Of a stretch of DNA of 64,000 nucleotides, positions 57,218-64,000 are shown in pieces. Source of the stretch: Seonamhaeicola sp. (GTDB lineage: Bacteria > Bacteroidota > Bacteroidia > Flavobacteriales > Flavobacteriaceae). The position numbers were made by a program, and so were the translations under genes. The stretch covers positions 62,001 through 126,000 of the forward strand of contig NZ_JANQJQ010000015.1 in the NCBI RefSeq assembly GCF_028281565.1. The letters run 5' to 3'. Numbering within the stretch: position 1 is the first letter of the stretch; each line of letters begins with the position of its first letter. The notes under the pieces were generated by a model that was not told the origin of the DNA, ran no database searches, and saw only the letters and a program-made list of their open reading frames with translations.

Positions 57218-60200
57218 ATGAAAAAAATGAAACAATTAAAAGGAACACTTTTCCTGGTTTTAAGCTTTTGTTTTGTGCTTAGTGTAACCGCTCAAAACAA
57301 AACTATTTCAGGTAAAGTTACATCCCAATCAGATGGTATGGCATTACCTGGTGTAAATGTTGTAGTAAAGGGAACTACGGTTGGTGCTGCAACAGATTTT
57401 GATGGTAATTATACTATTAATGTATCTAACAATGAGGCAGCACTTGTATTTAGCTATGTAGGCTATGTTACACAAGAAATTGTGGTCGGTTCTAAGAGCG
57501 AAATCAATGTAGCACTAGTAGAAGATGCGGCTAGTTTAGACGAAGTTGTTGTGGTAGGTTACGGAACACGAAAAAAGAGCGATGTTACCGGTGCCGTATC
57601 ATCGGTTAAATCAGAAGAATTAAATGCATTCCCTTTATTGAATGCAGAACAGGCGCTTCAGGGGCGCGCCGCCGGTGTGGTTGTTCAATCCAATAATGGT
57701 GGCGAACCGGGAGCTCCTATCAATATAAAAATTAGGGGGAATACTTCTATTAATGCCAGCAGCGCACCTCTTATTGTTGTGGATGGTTTTGTAGGGGCCG
57801 TAATGCCACAGCCAAATGACATTCAATCCATAGAGGTCTTAAAAGATGCATCGGCAACCGCCATATATGGATCCAGAGGGTCAAATGGTGTTGTATTAGT
57901 AACTACAAAAAAAGGGAAAAGTGGTAGATTATCTGTTGAATTGAATTCTAATTATTCCATTCAAAATACAGCCAATGAACTCGATTTATTAAATGCTGAT
58001 GAATTTGCAGCATATCAGACAGCCATAAACCCCGGTTACATTCAAGGGCCTGCAAATACAGATTGGCAAGACTTATTGTATAGAACAGGGAGTACCCAGA
58101 ACCATCAATTTTCTTTTTCAGGAGGGAGTGATAAAATGAACTTCTATGCTTCGGCAAATTATTTTAAACAGGAAGGGGTTATTATAAATTCTGAATTTGA
58201 GAGAGTGTCTTTCTTATCAAATATTGACGCACAGGTAACCGATAAATTAAAATTAGGCCTTAATCTTTTTGGAAGCAGGGGAAATAAAGATGGGGTTCCT
58301 ACCCAATCAACCGGTGAAACAGCCAACGGTGGTGGCGATGACGTGGTTTCATTAATGTTCAGGTTTGCTCCGGATCTAGGTATATTAGATGAAAACGGTT
58401 TAAATACAATTAATGGTGTAGGTGATGACGTTGATAACCCGTATGCCGTTGCTACCGAAGGTGTAAATGAAATCAAAACGGATAATTACAGGGCAAACTT
58501 ATATGCTAATTATGATATCTTAGAAAACCTTACGTTTAAAACTACCTTTGGTTTCAGTACGGCCAATGGAACAGAAGGCATTTTTAGGCCCTCAACTTTG
58601 ATAACAACAGCAGGAGGAAGTACCGGCGGAAGAGCAACGATTGCAAACTTTAAGAGAACAAACCTGTTAAGTGAAAATTACCTGACTTATACCAAAGAAA
58701 TAGGAAAAGGTAATTTAACTTTACTGGCCGGTTATTCTTATCAAAAAAGGTCTACAGATAGATTTTCAGCAGGTGCTGAAGGATTTACATCTGATTCTTT
58801 TTCTTATTTTAATTTAGGATCGGGGTCTACACAATTAATACCAACCTCCTCTTTTACGGAATCAGAAATTCAATCGCAATTCGGAAGATTAAATTTCGAT
58901 TATGATGATAAATACCTGATCACAGCTACCGTAAGACGCGATGGGGCCTCAAATTTTGCCAAAAATGAAAAGTATGCGATTTTCCCATCTGGTGCCATAG
59001 CCTGGAAAATATCAAATGAAGACTTTTTAAAAGACAGTGAAAAAATCTCAAATTTAAAACTAAGGGTTAGCTATGGTGTAACCGGTAACCAATCTATTGA
59101 TGCTTACGAATCATTAGCAAGTTTTGGTTCGGTTTTCACACCTATTAACGGAGGCACCGTAATTAATGTTACGCCAAACCAAGTTGCCAATCCGGATTTA
59201 AAATGGGAGTCTTCCTATCAAACCAATATTGGTGTTGATTTAGGGTTATTCAAAAACAAAATTTCACTGTCGTTAGACTATTATAACATAGATACCAAAG
59301 ATCTTATAATTCAAGATTCCAGTCAGCCGGAATATCTTGGATTCCTGAATCCGGCAAGTTTAAGAAATGTTGGTGAGGTTAATAACAAAGGATTTGAAAT
59401 TTCTTTAAATACAAGAAATATAACGAACGAAGACTTTAGCTGGACTACAGATTTTAACTGGTCTACTAATAAAAATGAATTTGTTACCCTGTTAGATGGT
59501 CAGGATATATTCCAGGATGCCTCTCCGGGTTATTTTAACATCCCTCGAACGCATGTTTTAAGAGAAGGCGAAGCTGTAGGTGTTTTTTGGGGCTATGAGT
59601 ATCGCGGTGTTTACCAGGGAGGTGATTTCCCGGCAGGGACAGCCATTCTTGATGGTGCTGAAGCAGGAGACCAGTTGTTTACAGATATAGATGGCAGTGG
59701 AGATATTACTACCGATGACCAAAAGATCATTGGTGACCCTAATCCGGATTGGACCATGGGTATTACAAATAACTTTACTTATAAAAACTTTGATTTAAAC
59801 ATCTTCTTTCAGGGATCTCACGGCGGAGATGTCATGAATCTAACAAATGTACAGTTGTTCAACGGTGATTCTAATGCCACCAGAGATGTATTGAACTCCT
59901 GGACACCATCAAATACTAACACGAACATACCTCGTGCTAAACTTAGAGGGAAACAAATTACGTCCCGCTTCGTGGAAGATGGCAGTTATATTAGATTAAA
60001 GAATATAGCTTTAGGTTATAATTTACCTGAAGACATTACTAAAAAGTTAGGTATGGCTAGCGTACGACTAGCAATCAGTGCGCAGAATTTATTGACTATT
60101 ACGGATTATTCCGGTTTAGATCCCGAAGTAAGTTACGGTGTTGTTGGTCAGGGAAGCGAAGCCAGTAATACCACTAATGGATTTGATTTTGGAAATTACC

Positions 60201-60244
60201 CAACAGTGCAATCGGTTAATTTTAGTGTTAATGTAAAATTTTAA
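57218..60244 (+). CDS. SusC/RagA family TonB-linked outer membrane transporter
   Basis: A 1,008-residue TonB-dependent barrel importing oligosaccharides. Signal peptide ends near VTAQN; a carboxypeptidase regulatory-like domain (MALPGVNVVVKGTTVGAATDF) is followed by the TonB-box-like VVVGYG, the plug (LQGRAAGVVVQSNNGGEPGAP, DASATAIYGSRGSNGVVLVTTK) and a 22-strand barrel ending in FSVNVKF. Paired with the SusD gene 12 bases downstream. Ligand probably a uronate-containing glycan. Confidence 0.95.
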   Translation: MKKMKQLKGTLFLVLSFCFVLSVTAQNKTISGKVTSQSDGMALPGVNVVVKGTTVGAATDFDGNYTINVSNNEAALVFSYVGYVTQEIVVGSKSEINVALVEDAASLDEVVVVGYGTRKKSDVTGAVSSVKSEELNAFPLLNAEQALQGRAAGVVVQSNNGGEPGAPINIKIRGNTSINASSAPLIVVDGFVGAVMPQPNDIQSIEVLKDASATAIYGSRGSNGVVLVTTKKGKSGRLSVELNSNYSIQNTANELDLLNADEFAAYQTAINPGYIQGPANTDWQDLLYRTGSTQNHQFSFSGGSDKMNFYASANYFKQEGVIINSEFERVSFLSNIDAQVTDKLKLGLNLFGSRGNKDGVPTQSTGETANGGGDDVVSLMFRFAPDLGILDENGLNTINGVGDDVDNPYAVATEGVNEIKTDNYRANLYANYDILENLTFKTTFGFSTANGTEGIFRPSTLITTAGGSTGGRATIANFKRTNLLSENYLTYTKEIGKGNLTLLAGYSYQKRSTDRFSAGAEGFTSDSFSYFNLGSGSTQLIPTSSFTESEIQSQFGRLNFDYDDKYLITATVRRDGASNFAKNEKYAIFPSGAIAWKISNEDFLKDSEKISNLKLRVSYGVTGNQSIDAYESLASFGSVFTPINGGTVINVTPNQVANPDLKWESSYQTNIGVDLGLFKNKISLSLDYYNIDTKDLIIQDSSQPEYLGFLNPASLRNVGEVNNKGFEISLNTRNITNEDFSWTTDFNWSTNKNEFVTLLDGQDIFQDASPGYFNIPRTHVLREGEAVGVFWGYEYRGVYQGGDFPAGTAILDGAEAGDQLFTDIDGSGDITTDDQKIIGDPNPDWTMGITNNFTYKNFDLNIFFQGSHGGDVMNLTNVQLFNGDSNATRDVLNSWTPSNTNTNIPRAKLRGKQITSRFVEDGSYIRLKNIALGYNLPEDITKKLGMASVRLAISAQNLLTITDYSGLDPEVSYGVVGQGSEASNTTNGFDFGNYPTVQSVNFSVNVKF

Positions 60245-60256
60245 AAAAGAAATAAG

Positions 60257-61783
60257 ATGAAAACGTACAAATATATATTCTTATTGATAGGGCTATCAAT
60301 ATTCGGTTGTTCGGACCTGGAAGAAGAACCGGTAGGTTTATTGTCTCCGGATGGGTTTTTTAATACGCCTAAGGACATCCAAACAGCGGCAAACGCAGCT
60401 TATGGGCACATGACCCATGAAGATTTTTGGGGAAGAAAAATGTCTTTAACAATTATGTTACGTGGAGATATGGTTGATATTGGTGACCCAACAACCTCCA
60501 CCAGAAGAATTGAGCACAATGATTTTAACGTTCCGGCAGACAATGGCATGATCTCGGGTTATTGGCTTAGAGTATATCAAATTATAGCGGCTGCTAATCA
60601 AGCTATTGCAGGGGCCGAATCAGTAGATGCGGCAGACGACGTTAAAAACCCGGTCACCGCACAAGCATATTTTGCCAGAGCGTTTGCTTATTTTCATTTA
60701 GTAAGGCAGTTTGGAGATATTCCCTATTTAACTGAACCGATAACAGATTTAAGCGCATCAAGTTCTATTGGCAAAACATCTGCTGCCGAAGTATACAACA
60801 ACATTATTGCAGATTTAGAATTTGCTAAAACATGGTTACCTAATACGCAGGAAGCCAGATCCATCCCTGCTAAATCAGCGGCTCACTCCTATTTAGCTTT
60901 AGTGTATTTAACTATAGGAGATTATCAAAAGGCCTATGATGAAGCTAAAGGGGTTATTGATAATGAAGGGACCTATAACTTAGGTCTGGAACCTGATTAT
61001 CAGGACTTGTTTGATGCCACTAAAATTGACGGCTCTATGGAACCAATATTCGCTTTGGACTTCATTGGAGCCAGTGACGGAGATGACGGTAGAGATTATC
61101 AGGCGGCATTAACAGGCATTAGAGCTGATGAGCAATACGGTATCGGAGGCGGTTGGTCTGTTGCCGTACCTTCTCTTGAAGTATACAATACCTGGGATGG
61201 CAGAGACTATAGAAAAGCTGTTAGTCTTGATACAACGGGCGTTTTTAATGGCAATGTAGAACCTTATACCATTTTCAGGGATTTCCATAGTAGGGCTGTT
61301 AATCGTCCGCACATTGCAAAATATACACGAATCACCGGTGGAGCAGCCACCAATAACGGTAGAGGTTCCAATCATAATTATTCTATGATGCGTTACGCAG
61401 AAGTACTGTTAATTGCGGCTGAAGCATTGAATGAAATTAATCCGGGAGCCGCAGAGGCCTACGATTATATTAACAGAGTTAGAGCGCGTGCCAGAAACAG
61501 TAATGGTGTAACATCAGGTTTATATCCCCAAGATGTGGCAACAGGACTTACCCAGGAAGCGTTTAGGGATTTAGTTTTGGAAGACCGTAAATGGGAGCTT
61601 GCCTTTGAGTTTAAAAGATGGTATGACATTGCCAGACGAAAAATGGGATCCGAAGTATTTAGTGCCTCAGGATTAGAAGGGTTTAAGGAGAATTTTGATC
61701 CGAATCAAGATTACTTATTTCCATTACCTGCCGATGAGCTGGCAAGAAATCCAAACTTGGAACCTCAAAATCCCGGGTACTAA
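60257..61783 (+). CDS. SusD/RagB family surface glycan-binding lipoprotein
   Basis: A 508-residue outer-leaflet lipoprotein, Cys18 in FGCSDLEEEPVG. The TPR-like core shows FARAFAYFHLVRQFGDIPYLTEP, SYLALVYLTIGDYQKAYDEA, YSMMRYAEVLLIAAEALNEI and the C-terminal LVLEDRKWELAFEFKRWYDIAR and DYLFPLPADELARNPNL. Forms the lid on the SusC transporter. Confidence 0.95.
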   Translation: MKTYKYIFLLIGLSIFGCSDLEEEPVGLLSPDGFFNTPKDIQTAANAAYGHMTHEDFWGRKMSLTIMLRGDMVDIGDPTTSTRRIEHNDFNVPADNGMISGYWLRVYQIIAAANQAIAGAESVDAADDVKNPVTAQAYFARAFAYFHLVRQFGDIPYLTEPITDLSASSSIGKTSAAEVYNNIIADLEFAKTWLPNTQEARSIPAKSAAHSYLALVYLTIGDYQKAYDEAKGVIDNEGTYNLGLEPDYQDLFDATKIDGSMEPIFALDFIGASDGDDGRDYQAALTGIRADEQYGIGGGWSVAVPSLEVYNTWDGRDYRKAVSLDTTGVFNGNVEPYTIFRDFHSRAVNRPHIAKYTRITGGAATNNGRGSNHNYSMMRYAEVLLIAAEALNEINPGAAEAYDYINRVRARARNSNGVTSGLYPQDVATGLTQEAFRDLVLEDRKWELAFEFKRWYDIARRKMGSEVFSASGLEGFKENFDPNQDYLFPLPADELARNPNLEPQNPGY

Positions 61784-61798
61784 AAAATAGTTGTTTGT

Positions 61799-62998
61799 AT
61801 GTTTAGAGTTAGTTGTTTCGTTATAGGGTTTACATGGCTTTTTATAGCCTGTAAGCCCAATAATGACAAGGGTAAGAATATATCTCTATCTGAAGAACAG
61901 ATTGATAGTCTGCTTCAAATAAGGTATTCCAAACTATTAGACTATAAACTTGATTCAACCGCATTTGCGCGTAGTTATAACCCAAAAACGGCTACCATAA
62001 AAAAAGTACCTTCCAAAGATTGGACCAGTGGTTTTTTCCCGGGAAATCTTTGGCAAATATATATGTTAACGGGTGATGAAGCTTTTAAAAACAAAGCTAA
62101 AGCCTGGACTGCGTTTATTGAAAAGGAAAAATATAATGACAGAACCCACGATATGGGGTTTAAAGTGTTTTGCAGTTTCGGCAATGGTTTAAAAGTTGAA
62201 GATAATCAGGATTATAAGGACATCATTGTAAAAAGCGCCCAAACATTGTCGACTCGATTTAATGAAAATGTTGGGAGTATCCGTTCCTGGGATTTTAATA
62301 AAGACGTATGGCAGTTTCCTGTAATTATTGATAACATGATGAATTTAGAGCTTTTGTTTGAAGCTACTAAGATATCAGGCGATAGTACCTTTCATAAGAT
62401 AGCCGTAAAACATGCGAATACAACCTTAAAAAATCATTTTAGAAAAGATGGAAGTACTTGGCACGTATTAGATTATGATACCATTTCGGGGCAGGTTAGA
62501 GCGCGTGCAACTCATCAAGGAATTGGTGATGACTCTGCCTGGTCCCGTGGCCAAGGGTGGGCCATTAATGGTTTTACTATGGTTTACAGATATACTAAGG
62601 ACAAAAAGTATTTAGATCGAGCCGTAGCAACTGCTAATTACTTTATAAATCATGAAAGGTTGCCCAAAGATGGCATCCCGTTCTGGGATTTTGATCACCC
62701 TGAAATACCAAATGTATCACGTGATGTATCGGCCGCTGCCATCGTGGCTGCCGCGCTGGTTGAATTATATCAATATACTGAGAATGAAGCTTTCCTGAAT
62801 TATAGCAATAAGGTTGTTCAAAGTTTAAGGTCAAGACATTATATCCTGTCAGAAGATTTAGATATTCCATTTATTTTGGATCATAGCTTTGGCGATTGGT
62901 CTCATAAGGAAGAAATGGATGAACCTATAGTTTATGGCGACTACTATTTTTTGCAAACACTTATAAGGTTAAAAGCATTAAAACAAACTTCACTCTAA
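61799..62998 (+). CDS. GH88 unsaturated glucuronyl hydrolase
   Basis: A 399-residue lipoprotein (Cys18 in LFIACKP) of the GH88 family, which removes 4,5-unsaturated glucuronyl residues left by polysaccharide lyases. The catalytic Asp residues are Asp118 (RTHDMGFKVFCSFG) and Asp178 (IIDNMMNLELLFEA). GIGDDSAWSRGQGWAINGF is the conserved active-site loop. Periplasmic, 15 bases after SusD. Its product spontaneously forms 4-deoxy-5-ketouronate, which feeds the kduD branch. The lyase that would produce its substrate is not in the window. Confidence 0.93.
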   Translation: MFRVSCFVIGFTWLFIACKPNNDKGKNISLSEEQIDSLLQIRYSKLLDYKLDSTAFARSYNPKTATIKKVPSKDWTSGFFPGNLWQIYMLTGDEAFKNKAKAWTAFIEKEKYNDRTHDMGFKVFCSFGNGLKVEDNQDYKDIIVKSAQTLSTRFNENVGSIRSWDFNKDVWQFPVIIDNMMNLELLFEATKISGDSTFHKIAVKHANTTLKNHFRKDGSTWHVLDYDTISGQVRARATHQGIGDDSAWSRGQGWAINGFTMVYRYTKDKKYLDRAVATANYFINHERLPKDGIPFWDFDHPEIPNVSRDVSAAAIVAAALVELYQYTENEAFLNYSNKVVQSLRSRHYILSEDLDIPFILDHSFGDWSHKEEMDEPIVYGDYYFLQTLIRLKALKQTSL

Positions 62999-63050
62999 AT
63001 AAACACACCAAATTCAAGTGGTTATTTAGTGTCAAATTGAAAACTTGAAA

Positions 63051-64000
63051 ATGAGCATTAAAATTTCTATATACAAGGCCATAACACTAATACTGGTTGG
63101 TATAATTTCATTATCCTGTAATACCAATTCTGAAGGGCGTTATGAACGCACAAAAACAAATATTAATGATAATTGGTTGTATTTAGAGAACAATGCCAGT
63201 TCAATTGATGGTATACCGAGTAAAGAAAATTGGCAAAATATTAATTTACCACATACATGGAATGCGCTTGATGCCACCGACATAACTCCGGGTTACAGGC
63301 GAAGTGCCAGTTGGTATAAGAAGGAATTGGAAATTGATGAAGTTACACCCGGGCTAAAATATCAGTTGTATTTTGAAGGCGTAAATATTGAAAGTGAGGT
63401 TTATGTTAACGGAAAAAAAGTTGGTGGTCATATAGGAGGTTATATTGGTTTTAGGGTTGATATTACCGATGCTATTTCGTCAGGAAAAAATGACCTATTG
63501 GTACGTGCCGATAATACATATAACCCTGAAGTTATACCCTCCCAAAAAAGCGATTTTTTCATTTTTGGCGGTATCACCAGGGATGTTTGGTTAGAAACAC
63601 TTCCCGAACAATACCTTTCAAATTTAAAGATCACAACCCCTAATGTTTCAAATGAAAGTGCCGACCTAATTGCCACGTTTGATGTAAATAACCCGAATGA
63701 TAATGCAAAAATCAGAGCCACCTTAGTAGATACTGACGGAACCGAAATACAATCCAGAACAAAGGACGTTTTTGACTCTGAATGGGAATTTGGTTTCAAT
63801 GACATGCGCAACATAACACTCTGGGATACGGATCATCCGAACCTTTATACATTTAGGTTACAACTTTTACTAAATGATAAGATTATAGATGAAATTTCAG
63901 AAAGTGTCGGATTCAGGTGGTTTGAGTTTAAAGACCATGGCGCATTTTACTTAAACGGTAAGCGATTATTGTTAAGAGGAACCCACAGACATGAAGAACA
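63051..64000 (+). CDS. GH2 family glycoside hydrolase lipoprotein, 3' end cut off
   Basis: From ATG 63051 an open frame of 316 codons runs off the window. Lipoprotein signal ends in LSC (Cys23). The sugar-binding domain (NLPHTWNALDATDITPGYRR, YFEGVNIESEVYVNGKKVGGHIGGY, VRADNTY) and the beta-sandwich are present; the last residues LRGTHRHEE are the start of the GH2 barrel. GH2 enzymes are beta-galactosidases, beta-mannosidases or beta-glucuronidases; the active-site Glu residues are beyond the edge. 53 bases after GH88, same strand, so part of the same locus. Confidence 0.88.
   Translation, partial: MSIKISIYKAITLILVGIISLSCNTNSEGRYERTKTNINDNWLYLENNASSIDGIPSKENWQNINLPHTWNALDATDITPGYRRSASWYKKELEIDEVTPGLKYQLYFEGVNIESEVYVNGKKVGGHIGGYIGFRVDITDAISSGKNDLLVRADNTYNPEVIPSQKSDFFIFGGITRDVWLETLPEQYLSNLKITTPNVSNESADLIATFDVNNPNDNAKIRATLVDTDGTEIQSRTKDVFDSEWEFGFNDMRNITLWDTDHPNLYTFRLQLLLNDKIIDEISESVGFRWFEFKDHGAFYLNGKRLLLRGTHRHEE

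Overview
The window looks like a chromosomal segment of a marine-type member of the Bacteroidota, most likely family Flavobacteriaceae. The evidence is AT-rich DNA, promoters of the Bacteroidota type (TTTG about 19 bases upstream of TAnnTTTG), a type IX secretion (T9SS) C-terminal domain, SusC/SusD proteins, a hybrid two-component regulator, an IPExxxVDY-family protein and an RNase HI with a viroplasmin domain. I found no tRNA or rRNA gene, CRISPR array, insertion sequence or prophage.

From 1 to 36 kb the content is mostly household. In order: a partial MoxR ATPase; a DUF4382 lipoprotein; an SDR/HD-hydrolase/AlbA_2 cluster; a DUF1800-DUF1501 pair; an ALDH7-type dehydrogenase; a CAP lipoprotein; a large alpha-2-macroglobulin lipoprotein next to penicillin-binding protein 1C, with an SH3-like gene between them; a T9SS-sorted repeat protein; a short operon of CYTH, YciI-like and endonuclease/phosphatase genes; dinB; a GH26-like hydrolase; and a conserved block running acpP, fabF, rnc, IPExxxVDY, pyk on the minus strand, facing purN-rnhA on the plus strand. 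A PfkB kinase and purF follow.

Between purF and a superoxide dismutase gene lies a 506-base gene-free stretch. It holds two near-identical elements, each with a promoter-like -7 box at the same distance, a 46-base conserved body and an intrinsic terminator whose stem shows a compensatory change. I read these as two tandem small-RNA genes of about 72 bases. They are the least explained and most interesting signal in the window.

From 37 to 45.5 kb there is a split AddA/AddB-type repair helicase-nuclease pair, separated by an ompA-like gene that has its own promoter and terminator, followed by an alpha/beta hydrolase.

From 45.6 kb to the right edge there is a uronate-focused polysaccharide utilisation region. 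A tandemly repeated palindromic operator (CGTGTACGTACACG, twice, 33 bases apart) precedes a hexuronate operon: an SDR mannonate oxidoreductase, uxuA, a kduD-like SDR and uxaC. A second, 26-base palindrome precedes a three-gene TRAP transporter. A hybrid two-component regulator, a possible 30-residue membrane peptide, SusC, SusD, a GH88 unsaturated glucuronyl hydrolase and a truncated GH2 enzyme follow. Taken together: SusC/D import glucuronate-containing oligosaccharides, GH88 and GH2 trim them in the periplasm, the TRAP system takes up the free uronate, and UxaC, the mannonate oxidoreductase, UxuA and KduD bring both saturated and unsaturated uronates to 2-keto-3-deoxygluconate. KduI, KDG kinase and KDPG aldolase are not in the window.
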